40,997 nt of DNA from Flavobacteriaceae bacterium (GCA_947451475.1 CANFZC010000017.1:1-40997); one strand, 5' to 3'. Numbered from the stretch's first letter, positions 15,697-22,951 are shown. Numbers and translations: made by a program. The notes: a model not told the origin generated them from the letters alone.

Positions 15697-16452
15697 TTAT
15701 TTTTTGACAACTTTCAGCGAAGCTTTTTTGCCTTCATCAGTTGTGAAACTCACGATATAAACTCCAGTGGTTATGTTTGAAACATTAGTGTTGTTATATC
15801 CTGTTGTATATCGAGTACTTGAAATAAGTCTTCCATTGATATCAAATACTTCTGATTTCCCGCCTGCAGTAGCCTCAAATTCTATTTGAGAATCAACCAA
15901 GGTAGCTTTAAGTGTTATTCCTGCATTTTTCAAATCATTGAAACTTGGAGTACTTAAAGTAGGGTCGTATTTGTAGGTAAAAGTAATAGGAGTACCTGTC
16001 TCAGCGCCAAAGGTATTAATCATATAAAACTTTAGCACATATTCAACTGGATCAGTACCGTTGCCTGCATAACCGTTGATAAAATGGTCAAAGTTTCCAT
16101 TTTGACCATTAGCTGGTATTACAGAATAAGAAGGACTTCCACTTGGATAATAGCTTCCAACAGTTATGGTGCCAACGCAAATTGGGTCGATGCAAAATTG
16201 TAGGTTACTACCTGTAGCATTCGTCATGCTTAATAACTTCATTCTAACATTGATGTTGCTAGCAGAACTGTTGTAGATTTTTAATCCTAAATAAGCAGGG
16301 TCTGAGGAGCTTGCGTCAGTAAAATTTCCTAATGCTGAATACGTTAAAATATCTCCGGTGTTAATTGGAGTACCATCCAACTTCTTCATTGTCATTTGCG
16401 AAAATGACAATGAAGAAGTAAGACAAGCTACTAAAAAAAGAACTTTTTTCAT
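15697..16452 (-). CDS. Small secreted protein with T9SS type A sorting domain
   Basis: The 251-residue protein has an N-terminal signal peptide (MKKVLFLVACLTSSLSFS). Residues about 20-170 form a Ser/Thr/Asn-rich, probably all-beta domain with a Cys pair (QFCIDPIC). The last 75 residues match the type A Por-secretion C-terminal domain: DINGRLISS, TGVYIVSF and final LKVVKK. It should cross the outer membrane through the T9SS and be attached to the surface or released. It lies 26 nt after the larger T9SS thioredoxin-like gene on the same strand, so they are probably cotranscribed. The N-terminal domain is not one I recognise. Confidence 0.85.
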   Translation of the reverse strand: MKKVLFLVACLTSSLSFSQMTMKKLDGTPINTGDILTYSALGNFTDASSSDPAYLGLKIYNSSASNINVRMKLLSMTNATGSNLQFCIDPICVGTITVGSYYPSGSPSYSVIPANGQNGNFDHFINGYAGNGTDPVEYVLKFYMINTFGAETGTPITFTYKYDPTLSTPSFNDLKNAGITLKATLVDSQIEFEATAGGKSEVFDINGRLISSTRYTTGYNNTNVSNITTGVYIVSFTTDEGKKASLKVVKK

Positions 16453-16478
16453 AGGGTACTTTATGATGATTTATAAAA

Positions 16479-18365
16479 TTATTTTACCAATAAATGTTTG
16501 CTGTATGAAGTGTTACCCGTTGCAAAATTTACAATGTACTCTCCAGTAGCCATTCCTTTGGTAGAAATTGTTAATGATTGGTTGTCGTTAACTTCTTTTT
16601 GTTTTACAGTTTGAACTGCTTTACCAGACATGTCATAAATCGTAACATTGTACATTCCACCTTTTAAATTGTTGATGGTGAAATATTCTGTTGCTGGATT
16701 TGGATAAAGTGTTACTGTAGGTCCTACTTGGTTGTGGTTAACAGCTAAGGTTGCTAATGGAAATGATTTAGCATTCACTACTTCACCAGTTTCTTGATCA
16801 ATTAACACTAATACACCATGCATATTGTCAATGATACTAGTATCTGGAATTGTATAGTTAAATGTATAGCTTACTGTTTGTCCGTCAGTAATAGAAGCTG
16901 GGACAGAATCAACTTGTCCGTCGTAACCCCCTACTAAATCTCTAGCCACGTGATTGTAAACCATATCAGCTGCAGGTACTGGATCTGTTAACGACTCATA
17001 ACCACCCATAATAGTAGTTCCTCCTGAGTAGTAGTTGTGTTGGTCATAACTTGTGTCAGCACCAGTTATGTTATCTTCAGAAATAATAACTCCTAATCTG
17101 TAGTTAGCATTTGCAAATACCGTTCTAAAGGTTGCCATTGCATTGATAGTGATGTCAGAACCGTTCACTTCGCCATTTGCCTCTAAGCTAACAGGGGTGG
17201 TTAATACTTTTCTTGTATTTAAATTGGAAGTCATAGTAGCTTGACTAACGTCAGCACCTTTTACTACACGGTCGACATTCATTCCAGGGAAACTAGAAAA
17301 ACCAGCTCCGTTATCATATTCAGTTAATGTCATTGGGTCTTGATTATGAACTGCTACTCCAATGAATTCTGTTGGATAAGTAGTATCCATGTAAGCCATG
17401 GCTACCATTCCTCTTGGACACCATCCACACCATGTTCCTGTACCTTCTTCAAATAAAACTCCTTTTGGAGAAACTTGACTTACCGTATTGAATTTTTTTG
17501 TAGACGAATTGTTCGCCATTACTGGGTCAGCGTTTCCATTAACTGCGGTGATGGTTAAGTCTAAATTTTTCTCAACTACACTTGAATAATTTACTTTAGT
17601 TGGGTGAACTACAGTAGTGCTAGTGGCTCCAACGGCAATATTTTTATTGATGGTACTAATATGGTCATTAGTTCCGTCGTTCCAGTTAACAGTTAAATTT
17701 GTAATCGCATTAACTCCTGTGTTTTTAACGGTTAACGTTAAGGTGTTGTCAGTGTTTTGTAAACTGTAACGGTTTAATTTAGCAGATACTAAAGAAGCAT
17801 CATTATTAGCTAAACTTTTGATTACAACATTGTCAAGAACTAAGTAATAAGCGTCAGTACAACTATAATGTCTGAAAGAAATATATACTGTTTGTCCAAT
17901 GTAAGAAGTTAAATTGAAAAATTTATTTGCTAAAGTTCCATTGGCAACTGTTGTTTCAAAGATAGGGGTAGCTGCCGCTACGTCTGCAGGGTCGTTAGAA
18001 GTAGTAATATAAACTGCATAATGTTCAGCAGGGTACGTTCCATTTACTATTTGATCATAAAACAAATAAATATTAGGGTCAGTTATACCACTTAAATCGA
18101 TTGCTGGAGAAGTAACTATATTGTCTGGTGTTAATGCAACCGGAGTGTTACCATCATAAGAGAATGACACTAAAGCACCGTTTCCAAAAATTCCGTTAAT
18201 TGAAGAGGCATTAAGCACATCCCAATTGAAACCGTCACCGTCAGAATCAGTAGCAGTCCAGCCGCTTAAATCACCTGATTCAAAGTCTTCAGAATAATAC
18301 GTTGTTTGTGCAAAACCACACAAAGAAGTAAATAAAAGGGTTAATAGTAAAGTAGTTTTTTTCAT
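16479..18365 (-). CDS. T9SS-secreted Omp28/thioredoxin-like protein with adhesion-type N-terminal domain
   Basis: The 628-residue protein has a modular layout. Residues 1-19 are a signal peptide. Residues 21-185 look like a choice-of-anchor J/MAM-like domain (SEDFESGDLSGW, LVLDNVVI). Residues 190-285 resemble a CARDB-type beta domain (LTLTVKNTGVNAITNLTVNW). Residues 295-530 are an Omp28-like thioredoxin domain with GTGTWCGWCPRG, giving Cys313 and Cys316, and a probable cis-Pro360. Residues 555-628 are a type A T9SS sorting domain (LYPNPATEYFTI, YDMSGKAVQT, GEYIVNF). It is a predicted surface protein carrying a thioredoxin CxxC. Whether the CxxC is redox-active is unknown. Confidence 0.9.
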   Translation of the reverse strand: MKKTTLLLTLLFTSLCGFAQTTYYSEDFESGDLSGWTATDSDGDGFNWDVLNASSINGIFGNGALVSFSYDGNTPVALTPDNIVTSPAIDLSGITDPNIYLFYDQIVNGTYPAEHYAVYITTSNDPADVAAATPIFETTVANGTLANKFFNLTSYIGQTVYISFRHYSCTDAYYLVLDNVVIKSLANNDASLVSAKLNRYSLQNTDNTLTLTVKNTGVNAITNLTVNWNDGTNDHISTINKNIAVGATSTTVVHPTKVNYSSVVEKNLDLTITAVNGNADPVMANNSSTKKFNTVSQVSPKGVLFEEGTGTWCGWCPRGMVAMAYMDTTYPTEFIGVAVHNQDPMTLTEYDNGAGFSSFPGMNVDRVVKGADVSQATMTSNLNTRKVLTTPVSLEANGEVNGSDITINAMATFRTVFANANYRLGVIISEDNITGADTSYDQHNYYSGGTTIMGGYESLTDPVPAADMVYNHVARDLVGGYDGQVDSVPASITDGQTVSYTFNYTIPDTSIIDNMHGVLVLIDQETGEVVNAKSFPLATLAVNHNQVGPTVTLYPNPATEYFTINNLKGGMYNVTIYDMSGKAVQTVKQKEVNDNQSLTISTKGMATGEYIVNFATGNTSYSKHLLVK

Positions 18366-18506
18366 AGATAAAGTATAGTTAATAGTTGTTAAATAAATTT
18401 GTTTATAAAAATAAATGCAAGTATACTAAAAATAGTTGAATCTAATCGATTGCGGTTTAAGTATTTATTGATTTTTTTATTTTTTTTAAATTTCCAACAA
18501 AAAGTC

Positions 18507-18514
18507 TATATTTG
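18507..18514 (+). promoter_or_regulatory. Candidate -7 box (TATATTTG) of the tRNA unit
   Basis: TAnnTTTG match 14 nt upstream of the first tRNA-like sequence. It would start a transcript near 18520 containing both the broken tRNA and tRNA-Ala. Confidence 0.55.
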
Positions 18515-18527
18515 CCGTCATACTAAT

Positions 18528-18596
18528 GGGGGATTAGCTCATTTGGCTAGAGCGTCCCGATGGAATCGGGAAGGTGATCTTTCTACAATACAAATA
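18528..18596 (+). pseudogene. Truncated tRNA-like sequence (intact 5' half, T-arm lost; anticodon GGA)
   Basis: Positions 18528-18534 (gggggat) form an acceptor 5' strand, followed by ta and a D-arm (gctc-atttggcta-gagc). A good anticodon arm follows at 18555-18571: stem tcccg/cggga with loop atggaat and anticodon gga at 18562-18564. After aggtg no T-stem/loop (no TTCGA) and no matching 3' acceptor strand exist; instead an unrelated sequence runs into the next tRNA. A GGA anticodon would read serine, yet the body lacks the long variable arm of tRNA-Ser. It is probably a decayed or chimeric tRNA whose anticodon stem was replaced. Confidence 0.7.
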
Positions 18597-18597
18597 T

Positions 18598-18671
18598 GGG
18601 GATGTAGCTCAGTTGGCTAGAGTGCTTGACTGGCAGTCAAGAGGTCGTGGGTTCGAGCCCCATCTTCTCCA
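18598..18671 (+). tRNA. tRNA-Ala (anticodon GGC)
   Basis: The full cloverleaf is present in 74 nt. The acceptor ggggatg/cttctcc has the G3:U70 pair that identifies tRNA-Ala, and one T-T mismatch at 6:67. The D-arm is gctc/gagt. The anticodon stem cttga/tcaag has loop ctggcag with anticodon ggc at 18632-18634. The T-arm is gtggg-ttcgagc-cccat and the discriminator is A. CCA is not encoded, so it must be added. It begins two bases after the broken tRNA, with no room for its own promoter. Confidence 0.92.
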
Positions 18672-18672
18672 C

Positions 18673-18710
18673 AAAAAAGCCGTCTAGTTGTACAACGAGG
18701 CGGTTTTTTT
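18673..18710. terminator. Terminator shared by the tRNA unit and the DUF3109 gene
   Basis: A 12-bp imperfect stem (gccgtctagttg / caacgaggcggt, one mismatch) with a 2-nt spacer is followed by seven T on the plus strand and preceded by six A. It ends the tRNA transcript and abuts the stop of the opposing gene. Confidence 0.8.
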
Positions 18711-19281
18711 ATTTTCCTTCTTTCAGATCCGATGCTACTTTTTCTAATTCGGCGTACCAATCTTCACCAAATTTTCTGATCAACGCTTCTTTCACAAATT
18801 TATAGACAGGAACTTCTAATTCTTTTCCTAACGAACAGGCGTCATTACAAATATCCCAGCGGTCATAATTCACAGCCGAAAATTCGCTAAAATCTTTTAC
18901 TCGAATGGGGTATAAGTGACAAGAAACGGGTTTTTTCCATTGGATGATTCCTTGATTATAAGCTTGTTCAATTCCGCAAAGTGCTGTTTTACCGTCAAAG
19001 ATGACATAGGCACAATCTTTATTATCAATTAAGGGTGTTTCTAAATCTTGGTCAGTTCCTACTACCCAAGTACCTAATTTTTCAATAGCATCTATACCTT
19101 CTTTTCTTAAAAATGGTTTGACTTTTGTATAGATTTCTTCTAATATACTTGTTTCTTCCTTACTAAGTGGCGCTCCTGCATCACCGTCTACACAACAGGC
19201 ACCATGACATGCTGAAAGGTTGCACACAAAATCTTTTTCAAGTATATCTTCAGAAACGATTGTTTTTCCTAGTTGGAACAT
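18709..19281 (-). CDS. DUF3109 family cysteine-rich protein
   Basis: I place the start at ATG 19281 (protein [18 protein letters not shown], 190 residues) rather than at the upstream ATG 19311. The upstream ten residues lack family resemblance, and a -7 box at 19301-19308 would put the transcript start between the two. Eight cysteines (including [12 protein letters not shown] near the N-terminus, [23 protein letters not shown] and DICNDAC) suggest a metal or iron-sulfur site, as in the YkgJ-like group to which DUF3109 is related. No signal peptide, so it is cytoplasmic. The biochemical function is not established. Confidence 0.88.
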   Translation of the reverse strand: MFQLGKTIVSEDILEKDFVCNLSACHGACCVDGDAGAPLSKEETSILEEIYTKVKPFLRKEGIDAIEKLGTWVVGTDQDLETPLIDNKDCAYVIFDGKTALCGIEQAYNQGIIQWKKPVSCHLYPIRVKDFSEFSAVNYDRWDICNDACSLGKELEVPVYKFVKEALIRKFGEDWYAELEKVASDLKEGK

Positions 19282-19300
19282 AAGTATTAAATTATGGCAC

Positions 19301-19308
19301 CAAAAGTA
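19301..19308 (-). promoter_or_regulatory. Candidate -7 box (TACTTTTG) of the DUF3109 gene
   Basis: TAnnTTTG match on the minus strand, 20 nt upstream of the ATG at 19281. It supports that start over the one at 19311. Confidence 0.45.
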
Positions 19309-19323
19309 CAAATCAAAATTGGC

Positions 19324-19352
19324 TTGTGAGTAGTATTAAAAAGCTAATTTTG
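19324..19352 (+). promoter_or_regulatory. marC promoter, TTG-N18-TAATTTTG
   Basis: A -33 TTG (19324-19326) and a -7 TAATTTTG (19345-19352) are separated by 18 nt, matching the Flavobacterium consensus. The marC ATG is 17 nt further on. Confidence 0.7.
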
Positions 19353-19368
19353 TAAAAAAGTTAAGGTT

Positions 19369-19944
19369 ATGAATATAGATTTTAGAGAAATAGCTACGGC
19401 GACGATGGTGCTTTTTGCTGTGATTGATATAGTGGGTAGTATCCCAGTGATTATAGATTTAAGAGGTAAGTTTGGTCATATTCAATCTGGCAAAGCCTCT
19501 GTGGTTTCTTTAGGAATCATGATTGCTTTTTTATTTGTAGGCGAAGAAATATTAAAATTGATAGGAATTGATGCCAATTCATTTGCTGTTGCTGGTTCGT
19601 TTGTTTTGTTTTTTTTGGCATTAGAGATGATTCTTGGAATTCGTTTATATAAAGAAGACAAAGCCACTTCAGCCTCAATAGTACCCATTGCTTTTCCATT
19701 AGTGGCAGGTGCTGGGACGATGACAACTCTTTTATCATTAAGAGCCGAATTTCAATCGGTAAATATCATCGTAGCTATTTTTTTGAATATTATATTGGTC
19801 TATATCGTATTAAAATCTTCTTCAAAAATTGAAAAATTGTTAGGAGAAGATGGACTGAACATCATCCGAAAGGTTTTCGGAATTGTGCTTTTAGCCATTG
19901 CTGTTAAATTATTTGCGGCTAATGTTAAAGGACTCTTTGCATAA
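19369..19944 (+). CDS. MarC family integral membrane protein
   Basis: The 191-residue protein has about six hydrophobic helices. Typical MarC (UPF0056) features are the N-terminal TATMVLFAVIDIVGSIPVI, with a helix-breaking D and P, and PIAFPLVAGAGTMTTLLSL near 105-123. It is an inner-membrane protein. MarC was once linked to multiple antibiotic resistance, but that role was not upheld, so the function is unknown and no resistance should be inferred. It has its own promoter. The promoter of the following small gene begins inside its last codons. Confidence 0.92.
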   Translation: MNIDFREIATATMVLFAVIDIVGSIPVIIDLRGKFGHIQSGKASVVSLGIMIAFLFVGEEILKLIGIDANSFAVAGSFVLFFLALEMILGIRLYKEDKATSASIVPIAFPLVAGAGTMTTLLSLRAEFQSVNIIVAIFLNIILVYIVLKSSSKIEKLLGEDGLNIIRKVFGIVLLAIAVKLFAANVKGLFA

Positions 19945-19965
19945 CATCAAATTTTAGTATTTTTG
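19937..19965 (+). promoter_or_regulatory. Promoter of the small membrane-protein gene, TTG-N18-TATTTTTG
   Basis: A -33 TTG (19937-19939) lies inside the end of marC, and a -7 TATTTTTG (19958-19965) follows 18 nt later. A start near 19972 favours the ATG at 19983 over 19974. Confidence 0.65.
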
Positions 19966-19982
19966 TCTTCTAAATGCACTTC

Positions 19983-20180
19983 ATGAAAACTTTTACAAAC
20001 ATTCTTCTTTTTATAGCCATTACTTTAATCGTAGTTAATATTTTTCTAATCGATTACAACAAACCATTCGAAGGAAACAGTATGGTGGCCCTCATAGGTG
20101 TTGTAGCCTCTTTTTGTGCGGTTTTAATTCTTCTAATTTTTAAAATGTCGAAAAAAATCGAAGAAAAGCTAAAAAACTAA
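19983..20180 (+). CDS. Small two-helix membrane protein, 65 residues
   Basis: I choose the ATG at 19983 (MKTFTNILLFIAITLIVVNI) because the upstream in-frame ATG at 19974 would be almost at the transcript start. Two hydrophobic helices are visible at about 5-24 and 36-54, separated by a short polar stretch (DYNKPFEGNS), with a Lys/Glu-rich C-terminal tail (KMSKKIEEKLKN). This implies an inner-membrane hairpin with both ends cytoplasmic. I do not recognise a family. The gene ends 2 nt before the FAD-binding protein gene, so the two are likely cotranscribed. Confidence 0.75.
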   Translation: MKTFTNILLFIAITLIVVNIFLIDYNKPFEGNSMVALIGVVASFCAVLILLIFKMSKKIEEKLKN

Positions 20181-20182
20181 AC

Positions 20183-20791
20183 ATGTTTGATGTATTAATT
20201 ATTGGTGGTGGTGTTTCGGGCATGTCGTGTGCTATGGTGCTAGGATCGGCAAAGAGTAAACCTTTTGCTGTTGATAAAAAAATAGGCGTCATTATACATC
20301 AAAAAAACTCATCTCTTCAAGATGCTTTATTTAATAATGCCTACGGGATTTCTGCTGGAAAACTTGGTGCTGAATTATTGACTGAAAGTGTTTCTCAATT
20401 AAACCATTTATACCCGCATGTTACTCAAATTCCCGAAGAAAAAGTTATGCAAATTAAAGGAATAGTAGGTGATTTTACCGTTCATACCAATAAGCATATT
20501 TATCAAACAAAAACAGTGGTGATTTGCGTAGGTGCCGGTAATCCTTTTACTATTGAGGGATTGGATAAATATGTGATGCCTCATCAAAAAGTGGTAGCTG
20601 AGAAAAGCAGAATTCAACTTAAAAATACAGACCATAAAGTTACCGAAGGTATTTACGTTGCAGGGACTCTTGCGGGTTGGCGAAGTCAATTAGCCATAGC
20701 GGCGGGAAGTGGGGCTGCAGTTGCGACCGATATATTAACCTTATGGAATAATGGTATACATGTTCAAGTGCATGACAGTATTCGGAGGTAG
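20183..20791 (+). CDS. Short FAD/NAD(P)-binding oxidoreductase, thioredoxin-reductase-like fold
   Basis: The N-terminal DVLIIGGGVSGMSCAM at 3-18 is a Rossmann FAD-binding loop (GxGxxG-type). The C-terminal GIYVAGTLAGWRSQLAIAAGSGAAVA at about 155-180 resembles the second FAD-binding motif of thioredoxin-reductase-like proteins (split here as a description, key residues G-D-replaced-by-T and the GSG turn). At 202 residues it is about two-thirds of a normal TrxR: the NAD(P)H domain and the redox CxxC are absent. It may use flavin without a pyridine-nucleotide domain or act with a partner. It follows a small membrane protein by 2 nt and converges on the S41 protease gene with a 1-nt gap. Confidence 0.75.
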   Translation: MFDVLIIGGGVSGMSCAMVLGSAKSKPFAVDKKIGVIIHQKNSSLQDALFNNAYGISAGKLGAELLTESVSQLNHLYPHVTQIPEEKVMQIKGIVGDFTVHTNKHIYQTKTVVICVGAGNPFTIEGLDKYVMPHQKVVAEKSRIQLKNTDHKVTEGIYVAGTLAGWRSQLAIAAGSGAAVATDILTLWNNGIHVQVHDSIRR

Positions 20792-20792
20792 G

Positions 20793-22361
20793 TTACTTTA
20801 AAATCGCGTTTAGCATAGGGTCGTCTTTTAACAAAATTGAGTAGTAAAGTTTGTCCCCGTATAATTGCTTAGCAAATTCAGCTAAAAGGTGTTTTTTTAC
20901 CAAAACTTTGTTGTTTAGCAGTTTTATTTCTAAGCCATTATTTTTCAGATAACTCTCGAACGTCTTCACATAAGTGTCTTTGTTTAGCAGGCTAGCTGAC
21001 AAGGAGTCAAAATTAATTCCTTTAAAAAAGTTTCGGTTTTTGTCGATCTGTTCGAATACAAAATGACTAACAACTCCAGAATTTAAAATATAGGCTAAAT
21101 TTTCTTCTCCTTTTTTTACTTCAAGGGGAACAAAAACATCTGGTACTATTCCGCCTCCGCCGTAAACAACTCTTCCTTTTTTGGTTTTAAATTTCAATGA
21201 GTCGGCGACTTTTATTTTGTCTTTGGCATATAATTCACCGCTTTCGAAACGATTTTCAAAATCGTGGCTATAGGCCTCACTTTGTCCTTTTATATAGGGT
21301 TTTTGAATAGAACGTCCACTTGGAGTATAATATCTAGAGGTGGTAAGTCTTACTGCGGAGCCATCATCAAAATCCATTTCGCGTTGCACTAAACCTTTAC
21401 CAAAAGAGCGACGCCCAACAATAGTTCCGCGGTCATTGTCTTGGATGGCGCCAGACAAAATTTCACTGGCTGAAGCTGAGTTTTCGTCGATTAAGACGTA
21501 CAATTTTCCGTTTTCAAAAACACCTTCATCCGTAGCAAAAGTTTTGTCAATAGTTCCTTTTCTGTTTTTGGTGAAGACGATCAGTTCTTTATCTTTTAAT
21601 AGTTCATCGGCTATTTGAACCGCTTTTTCTAAATAACCACCTCCGTTATCGCGTAAATCGATAATCAGTGTATTAATGCCTTGTCTTTTTAATTTTAGTA
21701 AGTTCTCAAGAAATTCCTCATAAGTGTTTTCTGCAAAACGATTGATTTTTATATACCCGGTTGATTTATTGAGAAGTAATGCAATGTCAACGCTTTTGAT
21801 TGGAACGATTTCACGAATTACTTTAATCTTAAGTTTGTTTTTGCTGTTTTTTCTATAAACAGTTAACATAATTTCAGATCCTTGATCCCCTTTAAATTGC
21901 GTATATAAGCTGTCGGTTGTTAATTTTCTTCCATAGAGTTTGGTTTTTCCGGCATATAATATTCGATCTCCTGCTTTAATTCCCGCTTTTTCAGCAGGAC
22001 CATTTTCTAACGTTTTGACTACAGTTACAGTATCATTGTTCATGTAGAAATTGATGCCAACACCTACAAAGTCACCCTTCATCAACTCAGCTTCTGTGGA
22101 TTGTTCATTTGGTGGGATGTAAACGGAATGAGGGTCGAGATTAGCCAAAATGCTATTAACAGTTAAATCAACGATAGAATCTGAATTGACATCATCAACG
22201 TATTCGTCGTTGATCATATCGATTAGTTTTTCGATTTTGGCTTTACTGGCATTTTGTTTGGAAAAAGAGCGTTGGGGGAAATTAAGCATGCCGCCAATGA
22301 CTATTCCTAAGCCAACGCAAGAAAAAAGTAAAAGGGGCAAATATTTCTCCTTGGATTTCAT
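20793..22361 (-). CDS. S41 family C-terminal processing peptidase
   Basis: The 522-residue protein has an N-terminal membrane anchor or uncleaved signal (LPLLLFSCVGLGIVIGGML, 8-26), a PDZ domain at about 95-175 (GVGINFY, GPAEKAGIKAGDRIL), and the S41 catalytic core at about 190-370. Motif spacing against CtpB suggests Ser297 (in ENSASASE) and Lys322 (in FGKGLVQ) as the Ser-Lys dyad. Such proteases trim or degrade envelope proteins at their C-termini in the periplasm. A C-terminal region of about 140 residues follows. The gene starts 5 nt after the dCMP deaminase stop, so the two probably share a transcript. Confidence 0.94.
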   Translation of the reverse strand: MKSKEKYLPLLLFSCVGLGIVIGGMLNFPQRSFSKQNASKAKIEKLIDMINDEYVDDVNSDSIVDLTVNSILANLDPHSVYIPPNEQSTEAELMKGDFVGVGINFYMNNDTVTVVKTLENGPAEKAGIKAGDRILYAGKTKLYGRKLTTDSLYTQFKGDQGSEIMLTVYRKNSKNKLKIKVIREIVPIKSVDIALLLNKSTGYIKINRFAENTYEEFLENLLKLKRQGINTLIIDLRDNGGGYLEKAVQIADELLKDKELIVFTKNRKGTIDKTFATDEGVFENGKLYVLIDENSASASEILSGAIQDNDRGTIVGRRSFGKGLVQREMDFDDGSAVRLTTSRYYTPSGRSIQKPYIKGQSEAYSHDFENRFESGELYAKDKIKVADSLKFKTKKGRVVYGGGGIVPDVFVPLEVKKGEENLAYILNSGVVSHFVFEQIDKNRNFFKGINFDSLSASLLNKDTYVKTFESYLKNNGLEIKLLNNKVLVKKHLLAEFAKQLYGDKLYYSILLKDDPMLNAILK

Positions 22362-22366
22362 TAAGA

Positions 22367-22795
22367 TTATTCCAAATTTTCCAATTGGTGAACTTCTATG
22401 CCGGCTTTTTCTAAGAAGTCAACTCCTGAAGTATCGCGGTATCCATGTTGATAGACTACTCTTTTAATTCCTGATTGATGAATCAGTTTGCTGCATTCTT
22501 TACAAGGAGAAAGTGTGATGTACAGTGTTGCATTTTCACAAGTTTGGGTGGAACGTGCTACTTTTGAGATGGCATTTGCTTCGGCATGCAGAACATACCA
22601 ATGGGTTAATCCTTCGTTATCTTCACAACAGTTTTCAAAGCCGGATGGCGTTCCATTATAACCATCAGAGATAATCATACGATCGCGAACAATAATCGCG
22701 CCTACTTGTTTGCGTTTGCAGTAGGAAAGTTTGCTCCATTCGGCAGCAATTCTCAGGTATGCTTTATCGTATTTGTTTTGTTTCTTTTCTTTCAT
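22367..22795 (-). CDS. dCMP deaminase (ComE-type cytidine/deoxycytidylate deaminase)
   Basis: The enzyme converts dCMP to dUMP, feeding dTMP synthesis. Zinc ligands are His70 in HAEAN (with the proton-shuttle Glu72) and Cys94/Cys97 in SPCKEC. GYNGTPSGFENC at 45-56 is the substrate-loop signature of the dCMP-deaminase branch, distinct from the TadA and cytidine-deaminase branches. The 142 residues match. It leads a two-gene operon with the S41 protease, and a foldable element with its own -7 box lies upstream. With tdk, RNR and dGTPase it adds to the dNTP-supply genes of this window. Confidence 0.92.
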   Translation of the reverse strand: MKEKKQNKYDKAYLRIAAEWSKLSYCKRKQVGAIIVRDRMIISDGYNGTPSGFENCCEDNEGLTHWYVLHAEANAISKVARSTQTCENATLYITLSPCKECSKLIHQSGIKRVVYQHGYRDTSGVDFLEKAGIEVHQLENLE

Positions 22796-22817
22796 TCCAA
22801 AAAATCAAATATTTTTT

Positions 22818-22913
22818 ATAATCCTGATGACTTGAAATTATTAAGAGGGACGGCCAATGGCGGTCAAGAGTTTTTGATTTAGGAAAGACTCTACTAATAA
22901 TTTGCAGGATTAT
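22818..22913 (-). ncRNA. Candidate structured RNA (6S-like architecture) or 5' leader of dCMP deaminase
   Basis: This 96-nt intergenic segment folds by long-range pairing. The terminal stem ataatcctg (22818-22826) pairs with caggattat (22905-22913), 9 bp. After an asymmetric bulge (8 and 1 nt), aaattatta (22835-22843) pairs with taataattt (22895-22903), 9 bp, then agag with ctct. A large one-sided internal loop follows, then an apical hairpin gacggcc-aat-ggcggtc (22849-22865) with one mismatch. On the minus strand a TATATTTG box sits 7 nt before the first paired base, so the transcript would start where the stem starts. The layout resembles 6S RNA (Rfam lists a 6S-Flavo family), but I cannot confirm identity. 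Confidence 0.5.
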
Positions 22914-22919
22914 GGAAAG

Positions 22920-22927
22920 CAAATATA
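22920..22927 (-). promoter_or_regulatory. Candidate -7 box (TATATTTG) for the structured element
   Basis: Perfect TAnnTTTG match on the minus strand, ending 7 nt before the 5' base of the structured element. It would give the RNA a defined 5' end near 22913. It lies between the HupE stop and the element, so readthrough from hupE is not needed. Confidence 0.55.
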
Positions 22928-22951
22928 CCTAAACCTTTTGCTTCTGAAGAA

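Noticed and set aside
18399..18620. Open frame across the tRNA region
   Set aside because: Its translation (GGLAHLARA) is the usual product of reading through tRNA D-arms, and it covers the tRNA promoter. Not coding.
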